A stretch of DNA of 41,927 bases, taken from Clostridia bacterium. GTDB lineage: Bacteria > Bacillota > Clostridia > Oscillospirales > CAG-272. Positions within the stretch are counted from its first letter, which is position 1, and each line of letters starts with the position of its first letter. The position numbers and the translations under genes are program-made. Shown in pieces: positions 23,862 to 30,825 of the stretch. The DNA is taken from contig JAGBSP010000056.1 in the NCBI GenBank assembly GCA_017631855.1, forward strand, positions 1 through 41,927. The letters run 5' to 3'. The notes beneath the pieces are model-generated. The model worked only from the letters and a program-made list of their open reading frames with translations. It searched no databases and was not told the DNA's origin.

Positions 23862-24431
23862 ATGAAGATTTCTAATATTTCCCAAGATATTACCAAAGAA
23901 TTGCAAGAAACGGTTGCAATGATCGACGATGCGCAGGCAGAACTCTTGGCGGAAAAGATCGTTAAGGCAAAGAGAATTTTCCTTGCGGGCGCAGGTCGTT
24001 CGCTTTTGATGGTCAAGTGCTGTGCAATGAGATTGATGCAGCTTGGCTTTACGGCATACGTCCCCGGCGAGACCGTGACTCCATCGATCACGAAGGACGA
24101 TCTTCTGATCGTCGTATCGGGCTCGGGCGAGACGGGTACGATCGTGCTGATGACCAATAAGGCAAAGAAGATTGGCGCTGAGGTTGCGTGCATTACCATC
24201 GCACCCGAGTCGTCAATCGGACGCGTCGCAGACCTCGTGATTCAGATCAATGCCGCATCCACGAAGCTTGCCGACAATTCGACGCAAGCTCCCTCGATTC
24301 AGCTCGGCGGCGCGCGCTTTGAGCTCAGCGTTCTGCTGTTGCTTGAGGGCATCGTGATGGCTGTCGTAGAAAAGGCGGGCATTACCGATCCCAACGTGCT
24401 GCTGATGCAGAATCACGCAAATCTCGAATAA
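23862..24431 (+). CDS. hxlB: 6-phospho-3-hexuloisomerase (SIS domain)
   Basis: A 189-residue single SIS-domain protein. The family interconverts 3-hexulose-6-phosphate and fructose-6-phosphate in the ribulose monophosphate pathway. Residues FLAGAGRSLLM (40-50) and VVSGSGETG (85-93) are the sugar-phosphate loops, and ITDPNVLLMQNHANLE is the conserved C-terminus of HxlB. AAGGAG precedes the ATG. HxlA, the synthase that makes its substrate, is not adjacent, so it may work with a distant synthase or on another phosphosugar. It is monocistronic, with its own promoter and terminator. Confidence 0.88.
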   Translation: MKISNISQDITKELQETVAMIDDAQAELLAEKIVKAKRIFLAGAGRSLLMVKCCAMRLMQLGFTAYVPGETVTPSITKDDLLIVVSGSGETGTIVLMTNKAKKIGAEVACITIAPESSIGRVADLVIQINAASTKLADNSTQAPSIQLGGARFELSVLLLLEGIVMAVVEKAGITDPNVLLMQNHANLE

Positions 24432-24435
24432 ACCG

Positions 24436-24469
24436 AAAAACGCTGACGAAGATTTCGTCAGCGTTTTTT
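24436..24469 (+). terminator. hxlB terminator
   Basis: Stem AAAAACGCTGACGAA / TTCGTCAGCGTTTTT with loop GAT, T6 at the end. Confidence 0.9.
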
Positions 24470-24470
24470 C

Positions 24471-24499
24471 TTGACTTTAGATGGCGTTTTTGATATAAT
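24471..24499 (+). promoter_or_regulatory. promoter of the three-gene membrane protein operon
   Basis: TTGACT (24471-24476), 17 bp, TATAAT (24494-24499), starting right after the hxlB terminator. Confidence 0.75.
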
Positions 24500-24534
24500 G
24501 AAATTGTAAAAGTTTTAGTAAAGGAGTGATCGCT

Positions 24535-24879
24535 TTGAATCCGTCGTTCTATATTCCGATCGTCGTTTTATGGATCTTGATATTTTTGTTATATCGTAAT
24601 CGCAAGGCGATCGTCGCAAGAAAAATCATTCAAAAAAGAAACGTAAAGGAGAATACCGAAATGGTAGAGCTTGCAAAGAAATTTATAGGAAAAGAGTGCT
24701 TGATTTCCGCGTTTGACAGCAGTCATCAGTTTGAGGGTGTGATCAAGGAAGTCACCGACGGAGCGATCTTGCTCGAGAAAAACGGAACGGTGGAAGCGAT
24801 CAACCTTGATTTCGTCATTCGTATCCGAGAGTATCCGAGAAAGAAGAACGGCAAGAAAAAATCGGTGGTTTTGGATTAA
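24535..24879 (+). CDS. small membrane-anchored protein with Sm-like/DUF6897-type C-terminal domain
   Basis: A 114-residue protein. Residues about 4-22 form a membrane helix (FYIPIVVLWILIFLLY), followed by a basic segment. Residues about 45-105 form a small beta domain, GKECLISAFDSSHQFEGVIK and EVTDGAILLEKNGTVEAINL, that recalls Sm-like folds and, as I recall it, DUF6897. The start is probably TTG at 24535, about nine bases after AAGGAG; a GTG at 24526 abuts the ribosome site and is too close. Function is unknown. It is probably the first gene of an operon with the next two. Confidence 0.65.
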   Translation: MNPSFYIPIVVLWILIFLLYRNRKAIVARKIIQKRNVKENTEMVELAKKFIGKECLISAFDSSHQFEGVIKEVTDGAILLEKNGTVEAINLDFVIRIREYPRKKNGKKKSVVLD

Positions 24880-24897
24880 ATATTTGAGGAGAGCCAG

Positions 24898-25290
24898 ATG
24901 AAGAAAAAAGGAATTGCGCTATTGACCGCAATGCTTGCACTTGTTTTGGAGCTTCTGCCCTACGGTGCGGTATGTAATTTTGCCAATCCCGAGGGAGAGC
25001 CGTGGCGGAGAACCTATTCCTATTTTGATCCGACTCCGTTTGGTTATGCCAATTTCGGACCGCTTCTGACCGCGCTTTTGACTTGTGTATTGCTGTTGTT
25101 GCTTCTGGTGTCTGTGTTGACAAAAAAGCCCATGAAAACGCCGATACGGTCGGTTTCGGTGATATCGACGCTTCTTTCCTTGGCGCCGTTACTTTTGGGA
25201 GTCAGCTTCTTTTCAATCGTGGGTGCATTGATTTCTTTTGCTTTGCTTTGTACGAGTTTTGTACTGTTTGTCGATCGATTCCATCGTTAA
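24898..25290 (+). CDS. small multi-pass membrane protein, hypothetical
   Basis: A 130-residue protein with about four hydrophobic segments: residues 6-25, 55-75, 88-105 and 107-125. A polar loop (PEGEPWRRTYSYFDPTPFGY) lies between the first two. No transport or catalytic motif is recognised. GAGGAG precedes the ATG. It lies 18 bases after the preceding gene and 16 before the next, so the three are likely co-transcribed and may form one membrane-associated unit. Confidence 0.65.
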   Translation: MKKKGIALLTAMLALVLELLPYGAVCNFANPEGEPWRRTYSYFDPTPFGYANFGPLLTALLTCVLLLLLLVSVLTKKPMKTPIRSVSVISTLLSLAPLLLGVSFFSIVGALISFALLCTSFVLFVDRFHR

Positions 25291-25306
25291 AAAGGAGATT
25301 CGCAGA

Positions 25307-25777
25307 ATGAAAAAGAAAATTTTGGGGATTATTCTTGTCACGGTAGTGCTTTTGGCAATTCTCTTTGTTCCGATTCCGAGCGGAACGCTCAAGGATGGCG
25401 GAACTCGAGTCTATTCGGCACTGACCTATAAGATCGTCGATTGGAACCGTATGTATGAGGACGAAACCTTTGACGAAACCAAAATTTATTTCGGTGCTGA
25501 CCAGCGGAAAACGGTAGACGAGTTGTTTGCCCAAGAAGAGGAAACGATCGACAAGTTCGTTTGCGGTGAAATTATCGAGATGCATGGAACGTCGGTGCTG
25601 ATCCGTCCCTTGGAAGGCGAATGGGAGCGCAGAAGCGCTGACCGTATCAGCTTCAATATTCAAGGTTTTGAGGAGATCGGAGCGAAGGTCGGCAGTGTTG
25701 TTGAGGTGACTTATCGGGGCGGCGTGATGGAATCCTATCCTGCGCAGATTCGTGCAACGAGATGGCGAATGGCTTAA
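25307..25777 (+). CDS. hypothetical membrane-anchored protein with PIPxxTLKDGGT motif
   Basis: A 156-residue protein with an N-terminal membrane anchor (residues about 4-23) and an external or cytosolic beta-rich domain. The segment VPIPSGTLKDGGTRVYSALT (residues 21-40) is shared with the shorter protein at 38378-38614, so the two are members of one family. The C-terminal half (GEIIEMHGTSVLIRPLEG, then GSVVEVTYRGGVMES) looks like a small beta barrel. The start is the ATG at 25307 after AAAGGAG. It is the last gene of the operon, followed by a strong bidirectional hairpin. Function is unknown. Confidence 0.7.
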   Translation: MKKKILGIILVTVVLLAILFVPIPSGTLKDGGTRVYSALTYKIVDWNRMYEDETFDETKIYFGADQRKTVDELFAQEEETIDKFVCGEIIEMHGTSVLIRPLEGEWERRSADRISFNIQGFEEIGAKVGSVVEVTYRGGVMESYPAQIRATRWRMA

Positions 25778-25793
25778 ATTGTAACTATGAAAT

Positions 25794-25837
25794 AACAAAC
25801 ACGACCGTGTTCTGATCGGAACACGGTCGTGTTTGTT
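25794..25837. terminator. bidirectional terminator, membrane operon / cysS
   Basis: A perfect 19-bp stem (25794-25812 with 25819-25837, core CACGACCGTGTTC / GAACACGGTCGTG) with a six-base loop, seven bases before the cysS stop. Confidence 0.8.
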
Positions 25838-25844
25838 GATTGAA

Positions 25845-27278
25845 TTACTGAATCGTATATTGCGTACCCTGCGCGGTATCGATGAGCGTGACTCCCTTGG
25901 CGGAAAGCTCTGCGCGGATTTCGTCAGCGCGCGCGTAGTTTTTCGCCTTCTTTGCGGCAATACGCTCGGCGATCTTCTCCTCAATTTCGCGAATGAAGGG
26001 ATCGTCCGACACGGTTGCCTTTGCCTCATCCTCGGTAGCCATCTGCTTTTCAGCGGCTTTGACGAGGTCAAGTCCAAGCACACGGTCAAAGTCATTGATC
26101 AGTGCGATCTTGGTTGCGGGCGTGGTCTTGAGCTTAAGTGCGTCGTAGAGCGCGGTAACAGCGAGCGAAGTGTTCAGGTCGTTGTCGAGCGCGGCAGTGA
26201 ATTTTGCCTTGCCCTCATCGAACGCCTCCGAATCGATCTCGCCTGCGTCCTCGCGGAGCAGGGAAACGATTTTCGCAACGAGCTTCTTATAAGCCGATGC
26301 GGCATTGTCCAGATTTTCATACGAGAATACCAGCGACTTGCGGTAGTGCGAGCCCAAGCAGAAGAAACGGTATACGAGCGGATCGTATCCCTTTTCTTCA
26401 AGGAGCGAAACGGTCAAAAATTCGCCGCTCGACTTACTCATCTCTCCGCTGTTGGTGTTGAGGTGGTGGACGTGGAACCAATAATTGCACCACTTATGAC
26501 CCAAAAATGCCTCGCTTTGCGCGATTTCGTTGGTGTGGTGGGGGAATGCGTTGTCAATACCGCCGCAGTGAATATCGAGCGTTTCGCCGAGATGCTTCAT
26601 ACTAATGCACGAGCACTCGATATGCCAACCGGGGTAACCGATGCCCCACGGGCTGTCCCACTTGAGCTCCTGATCGTCAAACTTGGACTTGGTGAACCAA
26701 AGCACGAAGTCCGCCTTGTTTTTCTTGTTGCCGTCCTCTTCCACGCCATCGCGAACGCCGACCTCAAGATCTTCTTCCTTGAAATCGTTAAAGACGTAGT
26801 ATTGTTTCAGCTTCGAGGTATCAAAATAGATATTTCCGCCTGCCTCATAAGCAAATCCCTTTTCGAGCAGACCCTCGATGACGTGGATAAATTCGTCGAT
26901 ACAGCCGGTGGCAGGAGCAACGACGTCGGGCGTCTTGATGTTGAGCTTTGCGCAGTCTGCAAAGAACGCATCGGTGTAGAATTTTGCGATTTCCATGACC
27001 GTCTTCTTTTCGCGCTTTGCACCCTTGAGCATTTTGTCCTCGCCCGTATCTGCATCACTTGTCAGGTGTCCGACATCGGTGATGTTCATCACGCGCGTGA
27101 CGTCGTAGCCGGCATAGCGCAGGTACTTTTCAAGAATGTCTTCCATAATATAGCTACGCAGATTTCCGATGTGCGCATAGTGATATACGGTCGGTCCGCA
27201 GGTATAAAGGCTGACCTTGCCGGGTTCGTTGGGGATAAATTCATCTCTTTTTCTTGTCAGGGAGTTGTAAAGTAACAT
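25845..27278 (-). CDS. cysS: cysteine-tRNA ligase
   Basis: A 477-residue class I synthetase that charges tRNA-Cys. Cys27 in LYTCGPTVY is a zinc ligand, HIGN (36-39) is the HIGH motif, and GEMSKSSG holds the KMSKS loop near residue 270. HIECSCISMKHLGETLDIHC contains the other zinc ligands. The helical C-terminal anticodon region is of normal length. It follows cysE by 26 bases and shares its T-box leader, so charging capacity and cysteine synthesis are controlled together by uncharged tRNA-Cys. Confidence 0.97.
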   Translation of the reverse strand: MLLYNSLTRKRDEFIPNEPGKVSLYTCGPTVYHYAHIGNLRSYIMEDILEKYLRYAGYDVTRVMNITDVGHLTSDADTGEDKMLKGAKREKKTVMEIAKFYTDAFFADCAKLNIKTPDVVAPATGCIDEFIHVIEGLLEKGFAYEAGGNIYFDTSKLKQYYVFNDFKEEDLEVGVRDGVEEDGNKKNKADFVLWFTKSKFDDQELKWDSPWGIGYPGWHIECSCISMKHLGETLDIHCGGIDNAFPHHTNEIAQSEAFLGHKWCNYWFHVHHLNTNSGEMSKSSGEFLTVSLLEEKGYDPLVYRFFCLGSHYRKSLVFSYENLDNAASAYKKLVAKIVSLLREDAGEIDSEAFDEGKAKFTAALDNDLNTSLAVTALYDALKLKTTPATKIALINDFDRVLGLDLVKAAEKQMATEDEAKATVSDDPFIREIEEKIAERIAAKKAKNYARADEIRAELSAKGVTLIDTAQGTQYTIQ

Positions 27279-27304
27279 TGTTTTTTTCCTTTTCTGTTTT
27301 CTTC

Positions 27305-28036
27305 TTATTTCTTTTTAGTTTCTTTGATTTGACGGAGCTCTTCCTCAAGGCTTGCAAGCTTTTCCTCGAGTCGGCGGATCTCCTGCGCCACTGGGTCGGG
27401 AATGTGGATCTGGTCAAGGTCGTTCTCCACGCGAACTCCCTGCTTCTTGACGACCTTGGCGGGAATACCGACGGCAGTGCAGTGTTCGGGAATTTCGGTC
27501 AGTACTACGGCATTGGCGGCGATTTTGGTGTTGTCGCCGATCGTAAACGGACCGAGCACCTTCGCACCCGCGCCGACGAGTACGTTGTTGCCGAGCGTGG
27601 GGTGACGCTTGCCCAGGTCCTTACCCGTACCTCCGAGCGTGACGCCCTGATAGATCGTGCAGTTGTCGCCGATCTCGGCGGTCTCACCGATGACGACACC
27701 CATACCGTGGTCGATCACAAGTCCCTTGCCGATCTTCGCGCCGGGGTGGATCTCGATGCCGGTCACAAAGCGCGCGGCTTGGCTGATGGCACGTGCGGCA
27801 AAGAAATGTCCGTTTTGGTGCAGACGGTGCGCTACACGATAGGCGGCAAGCGCGTGCACGCCCGAATAGAGCAGGGCAACCTCAGCGTCGCTTCTTGCGG
27901 CGGGGTCGCGCTCACGCGTGGCTTTGATGTCCGAACGGACGGCACTTACCGTCTCGGATATGACTTTTTTTATTTCTTTTGCTTGCTTTTTCGCTTTTTT
28001 GGCGTAAGGCTTCAGTTTTTCGGTAGCTTGGTTCAT
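27305..28036 (-). CDS. cysE: serine O-acetyltransferase
   Basis: A 243-residue enzyme that makes O-acetylserine from serine and acetyl-CoA, the first step of cysteine synthesis. The left-handed beta-helix hexapeptide repeats are clear (IHPGAKIGKGLVIDHGMGVV, IGETAEIGDNCTIYQGVTLG), with the catalytic His/Asp region in DHGMG. The helical N-terminus and basic tail are longer than in minimal forms. GGAGG is well placed before the ATG. First gene of the T-box-controlled operon with cysS. O-acetylserine sulfhydrylase is not in the window. Confidence 0.95.
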   Translation of the reverse strand: MNQATEKLKPYAKKAKKQAKEIKKVISETVSAVRSDIKATRERDPAARSDAEVALLYSGVHALAAYRVAHRLHQNGHFFAARAISQAARFVTGIEIHPGAKIGKGLVIDHGMGVVIGETAEIGDNCTIYQGVTLGGTGKDLGKRHPTLGNNVLVGAGAKVLGPFTIGDNTKIAANAVVLTEIPEHCTAVGIPAKVVKKQGVRVENDLDQIHIPDPVAQEIRRLEEKLASLEEELRQIKETKKK

Positions 28037-28060
28037 AGCAACCTCCTATGAAAAATAATA

Positions 28061-28298
28061 AAACGCCTCTGTGCCGTAAGCACAGAGGCGTGTAAACGCG
28101 GTTCCACTCTGTTTCGAACGATTTTACGATCGCTCCTCTGACTCCTTAACGCGGAAAACGCCGAATGCTAATAGACAAAGCCGTTCGCAAACGGATCTCA
28201 CGGGCGCACAAGCCGACGGTTTCTGCAGGGCGCTTTCAGCCAATGGCAGCCCCTCTCTGTCGCAAAAGATCAACGGTTTCTTCCCGATCAAAGATCTT
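28061..28298 (-). promoter_or_regulatory. T-box leader, cysteine specific
   Basis: A transcribed leader of about 240 nt. The T-box core GTGGAACCGCG occupies 28097-28107. It is followed by a perfect 12-bp terminator, ACGCCTCTGTGC / GCACAGAGGCGT (28063-28091), with a TTTTATTATTTTT tail. Stem I closes through CGGG/CCCG and GATCT/AGATC, and the specifier loop CTTGTGCG carries TGC at 28206-28208, a Cys codon. Uncharged tRNA-Cys should favour the antiterminator. The downstream genes cysE and cysS agree. Confidence 0.92.
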
Positions 28299-28304
28299 AT
28301 ATTT

Positions 28305-28333
28305 ATTATACACACTTTTTTTCGCTTTGTAAA
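28305..28333 (-). promoter_or_regulatory. promoter of the T-box/cysE-cysS operon
   Basis: On the minus strand TTTACA (28328-28333), 17 bp, TATAAT (28305-28310), just upstream of the leader. Confidence 0.8.
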
Positions 28334-28363
28334 TAGGTTTTTGAAAATTATTTTTTGAAGAGA

Positions 28364-28392
28364 TTGACAAAGCTCGCGTAAATTGATATAAT
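28364..28392 (+). promoter_or_regulatory. promoter of the alpha/beta hydrolase gene
   Basis: TTGACA (28364-28369), 17 bp, TATAAT (28387-28392): full consensus, 30 bp from the divergent cys promoter. Confidence 0.85.
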
Positions 28393-28425
28393 AAAGCTAT
28401 CATTTTCACAGTGAGGAGAAAAAAG

Positions 28426-29628
28426 ATGTACTTAAAGCTTGAAGATTTTTTGAATATTACGCCCAAGGTGAAGCGTCATCCTTCTTTTGATGCAATCGAG
28501 GAATTTACGGGAATTGAAGCGATTACCTTTGACGGAGCAGGTCGCGGCGGACAAAAAACCAAGGTGTTTGCATATCGTGGCTTTCCGAAGAATGCAGAAG
28601 GTCCCGTGCCCGCAGTAGTGCTGGTTCACGGCGGCGGAGGAACTCCGTATCTTACGTGGGTCAAGCAGTGGAACGATCGCGGATATGCGGCAATCGCTTT
28701 TTCGACGACGGGAGAATTCCCCGTGAGAGTCAATGCGGGACGGACGGAAGCTGAAGAGGGACCGAGAGCAGAGAGATGGTCTTACCTGTATGGAGAATTT
28801 TTGGAAGAGGGATACGTCGCGGCACCGAAGGACGATTTTATGCAAAACTCCGAACAGCCGCTTGACGAACAATGGATGTATCACGCGATTTCGAGTGCGA
28901 TCTTGGCACACAATGTATTGGAGAACGACGAGCGCGTCGACGCAACGAAGATCGGTATCTGCGGAGTTTCGTGGGGCGGTGTCATTACGTCGCTGACGCT
29001 GGGATACAATTCGAAACTCGCGTTTGCCGTTCCGATCTACGGTGCAGGATATCTGAGAGAAACGGCAGAAAGCATCGGAGAATATTTCCGTTCGGGCAAG
29101 AATCCCGAGCTTTGGCTCGCAGAGGATCGCTTTGACCGTGCGAAAATGCCGATTTTGTGGCTGTGCCATACGGCGGATGCGAACTTCTCCCTGATCGTTA
29201 ATACGAAATCCTATCTGGATACCAAGAATAATAACGATAAGACCAGATTGAGCAACGTGTATAATATGCGACATTCGCATTATCGCGCATGGCTGAGAAA
29301 CGACCCGTTGGCATTTGCTGATTGGGTGTGCCGCGGCGGAGCGGCGTTCCCGCAGATCAGAGTTGAGGGAGATAAGGTGAAGGTTTCGTTACCCGAAGCG
29401 GAGATGGTGTCGGTCAGCCTGTTTTATATTACGGAGCGTCAGTCGTATGCTCCGAATGAGACAGGTAAGGTCGTGATGCAACAAGAGTGGCAGAAGAAAG
29501 AGCTTTCCGTGGTCGAGGGAGAGGCAGATGCTACCGTCACCGACGAAATGGTAGGACACTACTTTGAATTGAGCGCAAAAGTCGGTAATGACGAAATTAT
29601 CGTAACTACCCCCTATATCGAAAAATAA
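28426..29628 (+). CDS. alpha/beta hydrolase, acetylxylan-esterase or dienelactone-hydrolase like
   Basis: A 400-residue cytosolic protein (no signal peptide). The oxyanion loop VLVHGGGGTPY (His68-Gly72) and nucleophile elbow GVSWGG (Ser182) place it among serine alpha/beta hydrolases. A histidine in NMRHSHYRAW near residue 285 is the likely charge-relay base. The last 100 residues look like a beta-sandwich accessory domain (VRVEGD-type strands). Similar proteins deacetylate xylan or other carbohydrate esters, but the substrate is not evident. The ATG at 28426 follows GAGGAG. It is monocistronic. Confidence 0.8.
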   Translation: MYLKLEDFLNITPKVKRHPSFDAIEEFTGIEAITFDGAGRGGQKTKVFAYRGFPKNAEGPVPAVVLVHGGGGTPYLTWVKQWNDRGYAAIAFSTTGEFPVRVNAGRTEAEEGPRAERWSYLYGEFLEEGYVAAPKDDFMQNSEQPLDEQWMYHAISSAILAHNVLENDERVDATKIGICGVSWGGVITSLTLGYNSKLAFAVPIYGAGYLRETAESIGEYFRSGKNPELWLAEDRFDRAKMPILWLCHTADANFSLIVNTKSYLDTKNNNDKTRLSNVYNMRHSHYRAWLRNDPLAFADWVCRGGAAFPQIRVEGDKVKVSLPEAEMVSVSLFYITERQSYAPNETGKVVMQQEWQKKELSVVEGEADATVTDEMVGHYFELSAKVGNDEIIVTTPYIEK

Positions 29629-29635
29629 AAAGAAA

Positions 29636-29666
29636 GCCAAACGGGACTTGACAAGTCCCGTTTGGC
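29636..29666 (+). terminator. hairpin ending the hydrolase transcript
   Basis: Perfect 14-bp stem GCCAAACGGGACTT / AAGTCCCGTTTGGC with loop GAC. The tail GTGATATAATAATT is poor in U, because the tRNA promoter occupies it. Confidence 0.65.
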
Positions 29667-29676
29667 GTGATATAAT
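29648..29676 (+). promoter_or_regulatory. tRNA-Ser promoter embedded in a terminator hairpin
   Basis: TTGACA (29648-29653), 17 bp, TATAAT (29671-29676). The -35 is the loop and adjacent stem bases of the preceding hairpin. The tRNA body starts 108 bp downstream, which is unusually far. Confidence 0.75.
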
Positions 29677-29690
29677 AATTCTTGTTCCTA

Positions 29691-29794
29691 CGGAGGGATA
29701 TTTCGCCTGCGGCGAATGTTGCGAAGTGGATTCGCTTGCCTTACGGCAACCGAGCCACATCTCAATCCTCTCCTCATTTCATTCGGAGGGATAT
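29691..29794. repeat. hairpin-rich insertion bounded by an 11-bp duplication of the tRNA-Ser 5' end
   Basis: CGGAGGGATAT occurs at 29691-29701 and at 29784-29794, where it forms the tRNA 5' end. Between them 82 bp hold small hairpins: TTCGCCTGCGGCGAA, GCGAAGTGGATTCGC and TTGCCTTACGGCAA. There is no reading frame of interest. Confidence 0.65.
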
Positions 29795-29873
29795 CGAAGT
29801 GGTCATAACGAGGCGGTCTTGAAAACCGTTTGGGCTCACGCCCACAAGGGTTCGAATCCCTTTCCCTCCGCCA
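29785..29873 (+). tRNA. tRNA-Ser (anticodon TGA), CCA encoded
   Basis: Acceptor GGAGGGA / TCCCTCC, anticodon arm GCGGT-CTTGAAA-ACCGT with anticodon TGA, a long class II variable arm (TTGGGCTCACGCCCACAA), T arm AAGGGTTCGAATCCCTT, discriminator G and CCA. All parts fit a functional serine tRNA. The promoter is separated from it by a repeat. Confidence 0.95.
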
Positions 29874-29877
29874 AAAA

Positions 29878-29920
29878 AAACACCGAAGCAATCGATTGAT
29901 TGCTTCGGTGTTTCTTTTTT
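29878..29920. terminator. bidirectional terminator, tRNA-Ser / creatininase operon
   Basis: Perfect 16-bp stem (29878-29893 with 29898-29913; core CACCGAAGCAATC / GATTGCTTCGGTG), loop GATT. A8 lies on the left and a T run on the right, so it works on both strands. Confidence 0.9.
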
Positions 29921-30813
29921 TATTTTACGTAATCGTTTCTGATTCCGTTCTGACCGTTCATGGTCCAGGTATAGAGATTTTCGTCTTCCTTGAAGAGCTT
30001 GATTCTCTTTGCGAGGACCTCTGCTCCGACGCGGAGTGCCGCCTGACCGATTCTCTCGTTGCAATCAAATGGATCGTCGCCTGCGTATGCTCTCGGATAG
30101 TTGAAGCCCCAACCGCCGCCTTTAACGAAGATTTCGTTTTCCTTAAAATAGTCGGACACGTGGAGGTTCTGACCGCTTCCGGGAACGATCTTTTCGAGGT
30201 GAACCGTTTCGGGAGCAAATCCCATCATATATGCCGTTTCGAAGAAGCAAGCGTGACCCGTCTTCATATCCATCTCGTAAAGACGAATCAAGGTTTCCTC
30301 ATCTTCCTTCGTGAGCTCGGGGTGTACGCCGCTTCCTTGCTCAAGAATCATTTGAGCCAAAAGGTGAGGTGCGGTCTTCGGTGCCTTGGTGTGTGCAAAG
30401 ACGAAGTTTCTCTTCTTCTGAGGGATGATGGAGCTTGCGAAGACGTTGAGCCACATCGTGTTTCCGCCGTGGCTATTGACCACAAGGATTTTGCGGAAGC
30501 CATGGCTTGCGATCTCCTCGCAGAGCAGCTCGAGCATTTGCATCTGAAATTCAAGCGGCAGATGGATCGTTCCTACAGCACGGTAAGGGGGGAAAGAGGG
30601 TACGCTACCGAAGGTAAAGTCTGCAAAAACGCAGACGGGTTCGATCTGCGATGCGCGGTAGGTTACCTCGCTACCCTTGAGAATATCGGTACCAAGCGGC
30701 AGGTGCGTACCATGCTTTTCGATACAACCCATAGGAATGACGCAGGTATCGTGAGAAATTTCTCTCATCTGAGTGAGTTCTTCGCCGGATAAATAAAGCC
30801 ATCTGGTTTCCAT
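29920..30813 (-). CDS. creatininase family amidohydrolase, paralogue 2
   Basis: A 297-residue metal-dependent hydrolase of the creatinine amidohydrolase fold. Metal-ligand motifs: GCIEKHGTHLPLGTD (Glu32, His34, Asp43), NSHGGN (His115) and GHACFFET (Glu192). The family also includes formamidopyrimidine deformylases and mycofactocin-associated members, so creatinine itself is not implied. It differs from the upstream paralogue at about 44 of 297 positions by hand count, mostly in the region 150-245. Only 12 bases separate it from that gene, so the two are co-transcribed. The ribosome site GGAGAAAG precedes the ATG. Confidence 0.88.
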   Translation of the reverse strand: METRWLYLSGEELTQMREISHDTCVIPMGCIEKHGTHLPLGTDILKGSEVTYRASQIEPVCVFADFTFGSVPSFPPYRAVGTIHLPLEFQMQMLELLCEEIASHGFRKILVVNSHGGNTMWLNVFASSIIPQKKRNFVFAHTKAPKTAPHLLAQMILEQGSGVHPELTKEDEETLIRLYEMDMKTGHACFFETAYMMGFAPETVHLEKIVPGSGQNLHVSDYFKENEIFVKGGGWGFNYPRAYAGDDPFDCNERIGQAALRVGAEVLAKRIKLFKEDENLYTWTMNGQNGIRNDYVK

Positions 30814-30825
30814 AGTCTTTCTCCT

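Noticed and set aside
23547-23906. Minus-strand frame containing THPGIEPEFPA
   Set aside because: This peptide is the well-known artefact of translating the antisense strand of a tRNA (here tRNA-Glu). Similar artefacts occur over tRNA-Ser and tRNA-Arg.
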